A stretch of DNA of 64,000 bases from Iamia majanohamensis (GTDB lineage: Bacteria; Actinomycetota; Acidimicrobiia; Acidimicrobiales; Iamiaceae): assembly GCF_028532485.1 (NCBI RefSeq), contig NZ_CP116942.1, positions 186,001 through 250,000 on the forward strand, written 5' to 3'. A program made the translations under genes and the position numbers. The notes under the pieces are model-generated. The model saw nothing but the letters and a program-made list of their open reading frames with translations, did not search any database and was not told where the DNA came from. Shown piece by piece: positions 41,181 to 49,836 of this stretch. Position 1 is the first letter of the stretch, and each line of letters opens with the position of its first letter.

Positions 41181-43787
41181 ATGCCACCACCGATGCCGTA
41201 TCGCGCCACCACCCGGACCGTCCTCGTGCTGGCCGCCGTCATGGCCCTGCTGGTGGCCGCCTGCAGCGGCGGCGACGACGGCGACGACGACGCTGCGCCC
41301 ACGAGCACGACCGAGGCCCCGACCGCGGCGCCGGCCGACGACGTCGCCCGCTACATCCTCCCGCCCGGCAACTTCGGCGGCCTCCCCCCGGAGGAGAGCT
41401 CGCTCGACCAGCTGCCCCTCTACGACGGGCTCACGCCCCTCCGCGGCGACGTCTCCGACGCCGACATCGAGGAGCACTTCCTGCCTGAGGACATGGAGCC
41501 GATCGAGCCGACCACCGTGGAGGAGACGGGCCGGGACGGCCTGGAGATCCTCTACGACGCCTACGGCGTGCCCCACATCACCGGTGAGACCCGGGCCGAC
41601 GTGGCCTTCGGCGCCGGCTGGGTGACCGCTCGCGACCGCGACCTGCTCATCCGCCTGGCCCGGGGCCCGGCGCGGGCGGCGGCGCTCGACATCCCCGGCG
41701 TCGACGCCTTCGGGCTGGTGACCTCGGGCCGCCCCTTCGTGCCCAGCGCCGAGGCCGAGGCCCAGATCGACGCCCAGTGGGACCTCATCGTCGACACCTA
41801 CGGCGAGGAGGGCGAGGAGATGCTGGCCGACGCCGAGGCCGGCGCAGAGGGGGCCAACGCCTTCTACGAGGCCCAGGGCGAGCCCATCGAGCCCCCGATC
41901 GACCGCAACGACATCCTGGCCGTCACCGCCTTCATCGGCTCCATCTTCGGCAGCGGCGGGGGCGGCGAGGCCGACATGGCCACCTTCCTGGCCCAGCTCC
42001 AGGACGCCCTGGGCGAGGAGCGGGGTCGGGAGGCGTGGGAGGACGCCATGTTGAACCTCGACCCCGAGGCCCCCACGACCATCGACGAGGAGTTCTCCTA
42101 CGGGCCCCTCACCGGCGGCGACGTCACCGGCTCGGTCGTCCTCGACGCCGGCTCGGTCGAGTCCTTCGAGCCCGTCCCCGACGAGGAGGAGGCGCCTGCC
42201 GACGACGCCCCCGCGGCGGTCCCGGCGTCGGCCCGGGTCAGGCCCCCGGCCCCGCCGACCCCGCCCGCCGACCCGGCCCCGGGCCTGGTGGACGCGGCGG
42301 CCCACCCGCCGGACCGGGAGGCGTCCAACTTCCTCGTGGCCTCGCCCGAGCGCTCCGCCCCCGGGCTCACCCAGGCCGTGATGGGCCCCCAGCTGGGCTA
42401 CTACTACCCCGAGATCGTCGAGCAGGTGCACCTCACCGGCCCCGACTTCGAGGCCCAGGGAGCGGCCGTGCCCGGCCTCACCATGTACGTCCTCATCGGC
42501 CGCACCCAGGACTACGCGTGGAGCCTCACGTCGGCCGGCCACGACGTGCGCGACACCTTCGTGGAGGAGCTGTGCGAGCCCGACGGCTCCGCCCCCACCC
42601 GGGCCACGCGGAGCTACCGCTTCGAGGGCGAGTGCGTCCCGATGGAGGTCTTCGACGCCGGGACCCTCGACGGGGAGCCGGTCACCTACCCGGTGACCGA
42701 GCACGGGCCGATCGTCGGCACCGCCACCGTCGACGGCACGCCCGTCGCCCTCAGCCGCCAGCGCTCCACCTTCGGGCGCGACGGGCTCAACCTGAAGGCG
42801 CTCAAGGACATGACCGAGGGCGAGGCCGAGACGCCCGAGGACTTCTACGAGATCGCCGACCAGTTCGAGTTCACCTTCAACTGGGCCTACGCCTCCCGCA
42901 CCGACACCGCCTACTACTCCTCCGGGCGCATGCCCGTGCGGGCGCCCGGGCTCGACCGGCGCCTCCCCACCCTCGGCACCGGTGAGTACGAGTGGGAGGG
43001 CTTCCTCGACCAGGAGGCGCACCCCCACGCCGTCGGCGGTCCCGACGGGCTGCTGCTCAACTGGAACAACCAGTCCGCCCCCGGCTTCCTGCACGGCGAC
43101 AGCGACGGCTACGGCTCGGTCCACCAGGTCGAGCTGTTCGCCGGGCTGCCCGAGGCCACCGAGCTCACCGACGTGGTCGGCACCATGAACCGGGCGGCCA
43201 CCGAGGACGTGCGCTCCCCGGCCTGGCCCGCGGTCAGCGAGGTCCTCGCCGGCGGCGAGGCCCCCGATGCGCTCTCGGCGGAGGTGGTGGCCCTGCTCGA
43301 CGCCTGGGTCGACGACGACGCGCCCCGCCTGGACGCCGACGACGACGGCGAGTGGGACTCGCCCGGCCCCGCCATCGCGGATGCCCTCTGGGAGCCGCTG
43401 GTGCGGGCGGCCATGGCGCCGGTCTACGGCGACCAGATCGAGGCCCTGGCCGAGGTCCGCGACCTCGACGGCACCGACGGCGCCTCCTACCTCGACAAGG
43501 ACCTGCGCACGCTGCTGGGTGAGGACGTCGACGGCCCGTTCGCCCTGCCGTACTGCGGCGGCGGCGAGCTGGAGGCCTGCCAGCAGGACCTCTGGGCCGC
43601 GGTGGCCTCGGTCGCCGCGGTGCTGGCCGGCGAGCTCGGCGAGGACCCGGCGGCCTGGCTCACCGAGGCCGAGCGGACCACCTTCGTCCCTGGGCTCATC
43701 GACGACAGCATGCGCGAGACCAACCGGCCCACGTTCCAGCAGGTGCTGCAGCTGGCGACCGAGCGGCCCGAGGGCGCCGGGGGCTGA
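41181..43787 (+). CDS. penicillin acylase family lipoprotein (S45 Ntn-hydrolase)
   Basis: About 868 residues. The signal peptide ends in lipobox LLVAAC, so the protein is exported and lipid-anchored. The alpha-chain begins with GLEILYDAYGVPHITGETRADVAFGAGWVTARDRD; the beta-chain nucleophile is the Ser at ~382 in EASNFLVASPERS, where autocleavage would occur, followed by QAVMGPQLGYYYP and the oxyanion Asn in LNWNNQS. A Pro/Ala/Glu-rich spacer lies just before the cleavage site. The family hydrolyses penicillins, acyl-homoserine lactones or other N-acyl amides. The start could be 41181 or 41193. Neighbouring D-aminoacylase also acts on N-acyl amides, but is convergent. Confidence 0.9.
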   Translation: MPPPMPYRATTRTVLVLAAVMALLVAACSGGDDGDDDAAPTSTTEAPTAAPADDVARYILPPGNFGGLPPEESSLDQLPLYDGLTPLRGDVSDADIEEHFLPEDMEPIEPTTVEETGRDGLEILYDAYGVPHITGETRADVAFGAGWVTARDRDLLIRLARGPARAAALDIPGVDAFGLVTSGRPFVPSAEAEAQIDAQWDLIVDTYGEEGEEMLADAEAGAEGANAFYEAQGEPIEPPIDRNDILAVTAFIGSIFGSGGGGEADMATFLAQLQDALGEERGREAWEDAMLNLDPEAPTTIDEEFSYGPLTGGDVTGSVVLDAGSVESFEPVPDEEEAPADDAPAAVPASARVRPPAPPTPPADPAPGLVDAAAHPPDREASNFLVASPERSAPGLTQAVMGPQLGYYYPEIVEQVHLTGPDFEAQGAAVPGLTMYVLIGRTQDYAWSLTSAGHDVRDTFVEELCEPDGSAPTRATRSYRFEGECVPMEVFDAGTLDGEPVTYPVTEHGPIVGTATVDGTPVALSRQRSTFGRDGLNLKALKDMTEGEAETPEDFYEIADQFEFTFNWAYASRTDTAYYSSGRMPVRAPGLDRRLPTLGTGEYEWEGFLDQEAHPHAVGGPDGLLLNWNNQSAPGFLHGDSDGYGSVHQVELFAGLPEATELTDVVGTMNRAATEDVRSPAWPAVSEVLAGGEAPDALSAEVVALLDAWVDDDAPRLDADDDGEWDSPGPAIADALWEPLVRAAMAPVYGDQIEALAEVRDLDGTDGASYLDKDLRTLLGEDVDGPFALPYCGGGELEACQQDLWAAVASVAAVLAGELGEDPAAWLTEAERTTFVPGLIDDSMRETNRPTFQQVLQLATERPEGAGG

Positions 43788-43839
43788 GAGGCCCCAGGGC
43801 CGAGGGGCCCGAGGTCCGAGGGGCGGCCCCCCGGGCCTC
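43788..43839. terminator. possible bidirectional terminator
   Basis: GAGGCCC (43788-43794) and GGGCCTC (43833-43839) can pair across the gap between convergent genes, with further internal GC pairing. No T-tract. Confidence 0.3.
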
Positions 43840-45568
43840 AGCCGGTGCGGACGGTGTCGGTGTCGCGGCCGCTGCGGAGCACGGTGCCCGACAGGGCGCC
43901 GGTGGCCTCGTTGTCCTCCACCGCGACGACGCCGTTGACGTAGACCCGGCGCACGCCGTTGGCCTCGGCCGTGAGCCGGGGCGAGTCGCCGGGCAGGTCG
44001 TGGACGAGGGTGGCGTGCTCGGCCCCGACGGTGTCGGGGTCGAACACGGCGATGTCGGCGAAGCCGCCCTCGACGAGGGTGCCCCGGTCCCGGAGGCCGA
44101 AGAGGCGGGCCGGGACCTCGGTCATCAGCTGCACGGCCCGCTCCAGGCTGACGAGCTTCCGCCCCCGCAGCGTGTCGGCCAGGAAGCGGGTGGGGAAGGG
44201 GGCGCCGCACATGCGGTCGAGGTGGGCCCCGGCGTCGGAGCCGCCGAGCATGGCCCGCTCGTCCTCCCAGGTCCGGCGGCGCAGCTCCCAGGACTCGTCG
44301 TCGCCGTCGGGCGGGATGGGCCACAGGATGGTGCGGAGGTCGTCGGCCACGACGATGTCGACGAGCGTGGCGAAGGGCTCGGTGCCCCGCTCCTCGGCGA
44401 TGTCGCCCACCCGGCGGCCCTTCAGGCCCTCGTTGGCCTCGGAGTAGGTGTCGCCGATGATGTAGTTGGCCCAGTCGGCCAGGCGCCGGAACACGCCGGC
44501 CTCCTCCGAGGAGGCCCGCTCCACCAGGTGGGCCTGGACCTCGGGCTTCCGGAGCTCGGCGATGCGCTCGGGCACGGGGCGGCGCAGCACCTCGCCCCAG
44601 CCGGGGATGAGGAAGAGGCCGCAGTGGGTGAGGAAGCTCATGTTCATGGGCACCTGCACCGGCAGGGTGAGGGCCACGATGCGCCCGCCGCGCGCCGCGG
44701 CGACGTCGGCCGCACCCAGCTGGCGGGGGATGCGCCCCGGCTCCTTGGAGTCGATGGTGAGGACGTTCCAGTTGAGCGGGCGCCGGGCCGCGGCCGACAT
44801 CGAGGCGAAGAGGTCGATCTCGTCGTCGCTGAAGCGGTCGAGGCAGCCGTCGGTCATGCCCTCGAGGGTGGTGCCGTCGTGCTGGCCGACGATCTCGCAC
44901 AGGGCCACCAGCTCCTCGGTGGTGGCCCACCGCGAGGCGACGGGCTCGCCGTCGCCGTCGGAGTGGGTGCGGCTGAGGGTGGTGGAGAACCCGAGCCCGC
45001 CGGCCTCCAGGGAGTCGGTGAGCACCCGGCGCATGTCGCCGATCTGCTCGGTGGTGGCCTCGTTGCCGATGGCGGCCTCGCCCATCACGTAGCGGCGCAG
45101 GGCGCAGTGGCCCACGAGGAACCCGGCGTTGACGCCGACGTTGCCCTCCAGGCGGTCGAGGTAGTCCGAGAAGGTCTCCCAGTCCCAGGGCACGCCCTCC
45201 TCCAGGGCGGCCACCGACATCCCCTCGACGCTGGCCATCATCTCCCGGGTGTAGGCCGCGTCCTCGGCCCGCAGGGGCGCCAGGGTGAAGCCGCAGTTGC
45301 CGCTGATCACGCTGGTGACGCCGTGGATGTTCGACGGCGAGACGTGGGGGTCCCAGAACAGCTGGGCGTCGTAGTGCGTGTGGGGGTCGATGATCCCGGG
45401 GGTGACGAGCAGCCCGGTGGCGTCGAGGGTCTCGGTCGCCTCCTCGGTGATCGTCCCGGGCTCGGCCACGGCGACGATGCGGCCGTCGCGGACGCCGACG
45501 TCGGCGGGGCGGGGAGCGGCGCCGGTGCCGTCGACGACGGTGCCGCCGGTGATCAGGTGGTCGAGCAT
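43838..45568 (-). CDS. N-acyl-D-amino-acid deacylase-like amidohydrolase
   Basis: 576 residues, amidohydrolase superfamily group 3. N-terminal beta-sandwich start MLDHLITGGTVVDGTG, first metal motif HTHYD at ~65-69, SGNCGFTLAP, the catalytic segment GGSDAGAHLD near residue 430 and the closing sandwich GFADIAVFDP. Such enzymes hydrolyse N-acyl-D-amino acids or related ureido/amide compounds. The ATG has GGAGG 7 nt upstream. A perfect TetR-type palindrome sits 27 bp upstream of the start, so expression is probably repressor-controlled, as is common for catabolic genes. No TetR gene is adjacent. Confidence 0.88.
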   Translation of the reverse strand: MLDHLITGGTVVDGTGAAPRPADVGVRDGRIVAVAEPGTITEEATETLDATGLLVTPGIIDPHTHYDAQLFWDPHVSPSNIHGVTSVISGNCGFTLAPLRAEDAAYTREMMASVEGMSVAALEEGVPWDWETFSDYLDRLEGNVGVNAGFLVGHCALRRYVMGEAAIGNEATTEQIGDMRRVLTDSLEAGGLGFSTTLSRTHSDGDGEPVASRWATTEELVALCEIVGQHDGTTLEGMTDGCLDRFSDDEIDLFASMSAAARRPLNWNVLTIDSKEPGRIPRQLGAADVAAARGGRIVALTLPVQVPMNMSFLTHCGLFLIPGWGEVLRRPVPERIAELRKPEVQAHLVERASSEEAGVFRRLADWANYIIGDTYSEANEGLKGRRVGDIAEERGTEPFATLVDIVVADDLRTILWPIPPDGDDESWELRRRTWEDERAMLGGSDAGAHLDRMCGAPFPTRFLADTLRGRKLVSLERAVQLMTEVPARLFGLRDRGTLVEGGFADIAVFDPDTVGAEHATLVHDLPGDSPRLTAEANGVRRVYVNGVVAVEDNEATGALSGTVLRSGRDTDTVRTG

Positions 45569-45595
45569 GGGGCCTCCGGGCCGGGCAGGGCCGAT

Positions 45596-45614
45596 ATCTG
45601 ACGGTCCGTCAGAT
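45596..45614. promoter_or_regulatory. TetR-type operator palindrome
   Basis: Perfect inverted repeat ATCTGACGG-T-CCGTCAGAT (9-bp arms, 1-nt centre) between the amidohydrolase start and the FHA-HTH stop. The TGACGG-n-CCGTCA form is typical of TetR-family operators of actinobacterial lipid/acyl catabolism. Confidence 0.65.
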
Positions 45615-45660
45615 TAGCGGCCGGGAGGCCCGCTGCCCACCGGCGGCCCCGGGGCCTCGA

Positions 45661-46347
45661 CTACGGGATGTGCTCGAGGTCGTCGCCGCTGATGGAGCCG
45701 GAGCGCACCGCGTAGCGGCACAGGTTGTCCTTGGCCTCCGGGCCCTCCAGGCCGGGGACGCCGGCCGAAGCGTACTTCTTCACCAGGTCGGCGATGCAGT
45801 TCTCCACCCGGCTGCGGGAGAGGAACAGGCGCTCGGCGGCCTGGGCGTAGGACGCGGGGCGGGCCTCGTCGCCCCGGGCGATCAGCAGCGGCTCGCACAG
45901 GGCGGTGAGGATGCGGCGCTCGGCGTTGGTGAACTCGAGCAGGTACTGGGTGTCGGGCCCGTCGGTGGGGATGGGCCGGGTGTGGCCGAGCGACGGGGCC
46001 GCCTCCATGTGCACCTGGACGTCGTGGGTCCGGATGCGGCCCCGGAGCTGGATGGTCACGTGGTCGATCGGCAGGGAGGCGATCTCGTCCTGGTTCTCCA
46101 GCACCCGGGTGGGGCCGGTCTCGGGCACGAGGTAGACGGGCTGGCTGGCCGAGTCGTTGCGGATCCAGAGGCGGCTGTCCTGCATGCTCACCGTGGCCGC
46201 GGTGCGGCTCACGCCGAGGTCCTCGGGGCCGCTGTCGCCGCCCATCCCGACCTGCACGTCGCACACCGAGCTGCGGCCGATGCGCACGCGCTGGCCCTCC
46301 TCGATGGTCGCCTGGGTGTCACCGTGGCTCACGGTCGCTCTGGCCAT
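45661..46347 (-). CDS. FHA-domain protein with C-terminal winged helix-turn-helix
   Basis: 228 residues. The N-terminal half is an FHA phosphothreonine-binding fold: GQRVRIGRSSVCDVQV, then LGVSRTAATVSMQDSRLWIRNDSAS (the Gly-Arg, Ser-Arg and Asn residues of the pThr site). The C-terminal half (~135-228) is a DNA-binding-like helical domain: FTNAERRILTALCEPLL, SYAQAAERLFLSRSRVENCIADLVKKY, resembling a LuxR/winged-HTH fold. It could couple Ser/Thr kinase signalling to transcription. The ATG at 46347 follows an AATCAT box by 6 nt; an upstream in-frame ATG at 46410 is less likely. Confidence 0.75.
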   Translation of the reverse strand: MARATVSHGDTQATIEEGQRVRIGRSSVCDVQVGMGGDSGPEDLGVSRTAATVSMQDSRLWIRNDSASQPVYLVPETGPTRVLENQDEIASLPIDHVTIQLRGRIRTHDVQVHMEAAPSLGHTRPIPTDGPDTQYLLEFTNAERRILTALCEPLLIARGDEARPASYAQAAERLFLSRSRVENCIADLVKKYASAGVPGLEGPEAKDNLCRYAVRSGSISGDDLEHIP

Positions 46348-46423
46348 GGCCCCATGATTCCACGCCCGGGCCCCCAGGGGCCTGGTGCCCGACGAAGTGG
46401 GCCCGGCCACCCCGTGCGCACGA

Positions 46424-48532
46424 TCAGACGGCGAGGAGGTCGCGGAGGGCGGCGGCGAGGCGGGCGGCGTCGAGGGAGAGGGCCTCCTCGAGCGGCGGGG
46501 CGAAGGGGAAGGCGGGCACGTCGGGGGTGGCCAGCCGGCGCACCGGGGCGTCGAGGTCGAAGAAGGCGTGCTCGGCCACCAGGGCGGCCACCTCGGCGCC
46601 CGCGCCGAAGCTGATGTTGTCCTCGTGGGCGACGAGGCAGCGCCCGGTGCGGGAGACCGAGGCGAGCACGGTGTCGACGTCGAGGGGGGAGATGGTCCGC
46701 AGGTCGACGACCTCGACCGAGCCGGTGCCCTCCTCGGCCAGGCGGTCGGCCGCCTCCACGGCCAGGTGGCGGACCATCCCGTAGGTGACGACGGTGGCGT
46801 CGGTGCCGGGGCGGGCGATCGCGGCCCGGCCGATGGGCACCCGCCACGAGGGGTCGTCGGGCACCAGGCCCTTGACGGCGCGGTAGCTGCGCTTGTGCTC
46901 GAGGAACAGGACGGGGTCGGGGTCGGCCACCGCCTCCCGCAGCAGGCCGGCCACGTCGGCCGGCGTGGCCGGGGCCACCACCTTGATGCCGGGCACGTGG
47001 GCGTAGGTCGCCTCGATCGACTGCGAGTGGTACAGCGCTCCGTGGACCCCGCCCCCCCACGGCGCCCGGATCACCATGGGGACGGCGAAGTCGCCGTCGG
47101 AGCGGTAGTGCAGCCGGGCCGCCTCGCTGGCGATCTGGTCGTAGCCGGAGTGGATGAAGTCGGCGAACTGGATCTCGCAGACCGGGCGGTGGCCGGCCAG
47201 GGCCAGCCCGATGCCGATGCCGATGATGGACGACTCGGCCAGCGGGGTGTCGAGCACCCGGTCGTGGCCGAAGGCCTCGGCCAGGCCGTCGGTGGCCCGG
47301 AACACGCCGCCCCGGGGGCCGATGTCCTCGCCCAGGAGCACGACGGCGTCGTCGCCGGCCAGCAGGTCGTGCTGGGTCTGGCGGATGGTGTCGATGACGT
47401 TGCGCTCGGTGGTGGGACCGGCGTCGTCGAGGGGCACCTCGTGGGCGACGGCCGGACCGTCCTCGCCGGCGCTGGTCGCGTCGCGCCCGAGGGGCCGGGC
47501 GTAGACCCGGGCGGTGGCGGTGGAGGGCTCCGGGAAGGGGAGGGCCTCGGCCCGGCGGGCCGCCTCGTCGACCTCGGCCTTGACCTCCTCGTCGACGGCG
47601 ACCTCCTCGGCCTCGGTGAGCAGGCGCTGCTCGATGAGGTACTGCCGGAACTGGCGGAGGGGGTCCTTCTTCCGCCACGCCTCCACCTCCTCGGGCGTGC
47701 GGTAGGTGCGGTCGTCGTCGTCGGAGGTGTGGGCCTTGAAGCGGTAGGTCTTGCACTCGATGAGCGTGGGCCCGTCGCCGGCTCGGGCCCGGCGCACCGC
47801 CTGGTGGGTGGCGGCGTAGACGTCGAGGGGGTCGTTGCCGTCGACGATCACGCCGCCGAAGCCGTAGCCGTGGGCCCGGTCGGCCACGTCGTCGACGGCC
47901 GACTCCTGGGTGAGCGGCACCGAGATGGCGTAGCCGTTGTTCTCGCAGACGAACACGCACGGCAGGGAGTGGATGCCGGCGAAGTTCAGGGCCTCGTGGA
48001 AGTCGCCCTTGGAGGCCGCCCCCTCGCCGAAGTAGGCCACCGCCACCTGGTCGTCGCCCCGGAGCTTGGCCGCGTAGGCGAGCCCGGTGGCGTGGGGGAG
48101 CTGGGTGGCGATGGGGGAGGAGCCGCTGATGATGCCGAGCCGGGCGCTGCCCCAGTGGTTGGGCATCTGGCGTCCGCCCGAGCAGGGGTCCGCGGCCCGG
48201 GCGAACACCCCCCGGAGCACCTCCTCGGCGGTCATGCCGAGGGTGAGGACCACCCCGGTGTCGCGGTAGTAGGGGAGCACCACGTCGTGGCCGGCGCGGA
48301 GGGCGGCGGCCGAGCCCACCTGGGCCCCCTCGTGGCCCTGGCTGGAGACGACGAAGGGCGCCTTGCCCATCCGGTTGAGGGACCAGATCTTCTGGTCCAG
48401 CACCCGGGCCAGCACGATGGTGCGGTACATGGCCCGCAGGTCGTCGGCCCCGAGCCCCAGGTCGCGGTGGCGCTCGTGGACGTGGAGCGTCGAGAGGTCG
48501 TCGTCGGTCGGGGCGTGCAGGGTGCGGGCCAT
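46424..48532 (-). CDS. 2-oxoisovalerate dehydrogenase E1, alpha and beta fused
   Basis: 702 residues. The alpha half (~1-340) carries the TPP-binding region with GEGAASKGDFHEALNFAG and VFVCENNGYAIS, and the phosphorylation-loop region YRFKAHTSDDDDRTYR. The beta half (~375-702) carries LLGEDIGPRGGVF, IEATYAHVPGIKVVAPATPADVAGLL and the C-terminal DLRTISPLD. In most bacteria these are two genes (bkdA1/bkdA2); here they form one chain. Decarboxylates branched-chain 2-oxoacids for transfer to lipoyl-E2. No E2 or E3 gene follows. The upstream leucine/valine dehydrogenase, 18 bp away, makes its substrate, so this is a branched-chain amino-acid catabolic operon. GGAGG precedes the ATG. Confidence 0.92.
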   Translation of the reverse strand: MARTLHAPTDDDLSTLHVHERHRDLGLGADDLRAMYRTIVLARVLDQKIWSLNRMGKAPFVVSSQGHEGAQVGSAAALRAGHDVVLPYYRDTGVVLTLGMTAEEVLRGVFARAADPCSGGRQMPNHWGSARLGIISGSSPIATQLPHATGLAYAAKLRGDDQVAVAYFGEGAASKGDFHEALNFAGIHSLPCVFVCENNGYAISVPLTQESAVDDVADRAHGYGFGGVIVDGNDPLDVYAATHQAVRRARAGDGPTLIECKTYRFKAHTSDDDDRTYRTPEEVEAWRKKDPLRQFRQYLIEQRLLTEAEEVAVDEEVKAEVDEAARRAEALPFPEPSTATARVYARPLGRDATSAGEDGPAVAHEVPLDDAGPTTERNVIDTIRQTQHDLLAGDDAVVLLGEDIGPRGGVFRATDGLAEAFGHDRVLDTPLAESSIIGIGIGLALAGHRPVCEIQFADFIHSGYDQIASEAARLHYRSDGDFAVPMVIRAPWGGGVHGALYHSQSIEATYAHVPGIKVVAPATPADVAGLLREAVADPDPVLFLEHKRSYRAVKGLVPDDPSWRVPIGRAAIARPGTDATVVTYGMVRHLAVEAADRLAEEGTGSVEVVDLRTISPLDVDTVLASVSRTGRCLVAHEDNISFGAGAEVAALVAEHAFFDLDAPVRRLATPDVPAFPFAPPLEEALSLDAARLAAALRDLLAV

Positions 48533-48550
48533 GGGGCCTCCGGGGTCAGG

Positions 48551-49690
48551 TCACGGGAGAGCGGTCCCCCCGCCAGGTGTCGCGGTGCGGAGCCGGGCCA
48601 CCGGGGCGAGGGCGGCGATGCGCTCCTCGGCCAGGCGGTCGGCGGCCTCGGCCGGCGTGGTCCCGTCGGCGGCGGCCCGGTCGAGGACCCGCCCCAGGGT
48701 GGTGGCGATCCCGGCCACGCGGTCCCACGCGCGCGCCCGGTCGTAGGGCACCCCCGAGGGGTGGCGCTCCTCGGCGATGTTGATCACTCCGCCGGCGTTG
48801 ACCACGAAGTCGGGCGCGTAGAGCACACCCGCATCGACCAGGCGGACGCCATCCGCAGGCACCTCCAGCTGGTTGTTGGCCGATCCGCACACTGCCGCGC
48901 ACCGTAGTGCAGGGATGGTGCGGGCGCTGAGGACCGCGCCCAGGGCGCACGGGCTGAACACGTCGCAGGCCACGGTGTGTGCCGTGGCCGCGTCGGCCAC
49001 CCCCACGCCCGGGTGCCGGGCTCGCACCGCCTCGACCGCGCCGGGGTCGACGTCGGCCACCGTGACCCGGGCGCCGGCCGCCACCAGGTGGTCGACGAGG
49101 GCGGCCCCCACCTTGCCCACGCCGGAGACCACGACGTGGCGGTGGGCCAGCTCGCCGTCGAAGAGCCGGTCGGCGAGGGCCTGCAGGGCGCAGGCCACGC
49201 CCCACGCGGTGGCCGGCGAGGGGTCGCCCGAGCCCCCCAGCCCCTCGCTCACCCCGGTGACGTGGGGGGTCTCGGTGCGGATCAGGTCCATGTCGGCCTG
49301 GGTCGTGCCCACGTCCTCGGCGGTGAGGTAGCGCCCGCCGAGGCCGTCGATGAAGCGGGCGTAGGCCCGGACGAGGGCCTCGCTGCGGAGGGTGCGGGGG
49401 TCGCCCAGGATCACCGCCTTGCCGCCGCCGGCGTCGAGGCCCGACACCGCGTGCTTGTAGGTCATGCCCCGGGCCAGGCGGCACACGTCGGCCACCGCGT
49501 CGGCCTCGGTGGCGTAGGGCCGGAAGCGGGTGCCGCCCAGGGCGGGACCCAGGGCGGTGGAGTGGATGGCGACGATGGCCCGGAGGCCCGAGGGTCCGTG
49601 GTGGCAGAAGGCCACCTGCTCGAACCCCTCGACCTCGGCGTGGGCGAACACGCCGGACGGGGCGGGAGGGTCGGTCGGTGCGGGGGTCAC
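48551..49690 (-). CDS. Leu/Val/Phe-type amino-acid dehydrogenase
   Basis: 379 residues of the Glu/Leu/Phe/Val dehydrogenase family. VSGLDAGGGKAVILGDP contains the catalytic Lys; VVSGVGKVGAALVDHLVAAGARVTVADVD is the Rossmann NAD+-binding region. Deaminates branched-chain (or aromatic) amino acids to 2-oxoacids, feeding the E1 encoded 18 bp downstream. The N-terminus (VAFCHHGPSGLRAIVAIHSTALGPALGGTR) fits leucine/valine dehydrogenases better than glutamate dehydrogenase. A GTG start with a TACCCT box 7 nt upstream indicates a leaderless operon transcript. Confidence 0.92.
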   Translation of the reverse strand: MTPAPTDPPAPSGVFAHAEVEGFEQVAFCHHGPSGLRAIVAIHSTALGPALGGTRFRPYATEADAVADVCRLARGMTYKHAVSGLDAGGGKAVILGDPRTLRSEALVRAYARFIDGLGGRYLTAEDVGTTQADMDLIRTETPHVTGVSEGLGGSGDPSPATAWGVACALQALADRLFDGELAHRHVVVSGVGKVGAALVDHLVAAGARVTVADVDPGAVEAVRARHPGVGVADAATAHTVACDVFSPCALGAVLSARTIPALRCAAVCGSANNQLEVPADGVRLVDAGVLYAPDFVVNAGGVINIAEERHPSGVPYDRARAWDRVAGIATTLGRVLDRAAADGTTPAEAADRLAEERIAALAPVARLRTATPGGGTALP

Positions 49691-49697
49691 CGCTCCG

Positions 49698-49703
49698 AGG
49701 GTA
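49698..49703 (-). promoter_or_regulatory. -10 box for leaderless branched-chain catabolic operon
   Basis: TACCCT on the minus strand, 7 nt from the GTG at 49690. Confidence 0.5.
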
Positions 49704-49822
49704 CGTCTGCCTCCACGGGCGCGCCGGGGCCCACCCCACCCCCGGGACCGCCACCCTGGTGGGCGCCCACCGCCTGCGAGGGTGGCCGTCCCGCGGGTTC
49801 GGTGGGCTGGGAGGGGCTCCGG

Positions 49823-49828
49823 TACCGT
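49823..49828 (+). promoter_or_regulatory. -10 box for leaderless malic enzyme gene
   Basis: TACCGT, 8 nt before the ATG at 49837. Confidence 0.45.
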
Positions 49829-49836
49829 TCGTGACG

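Noticed and set aside
42200-42310. Frameshift or insertion in the penicillin acylase gene
   Set aside because: The Pro/Ala-rich stretch is in frame and sits just before the autocleavage Ser, fitting a spacer peptide.
41073-44930. Giant minus-strand frame of nearly 1300 codons
   Set aside because: Antisense to the penicillin acylase gene and out of frame with the amidohydrolase; no recognisable domain.
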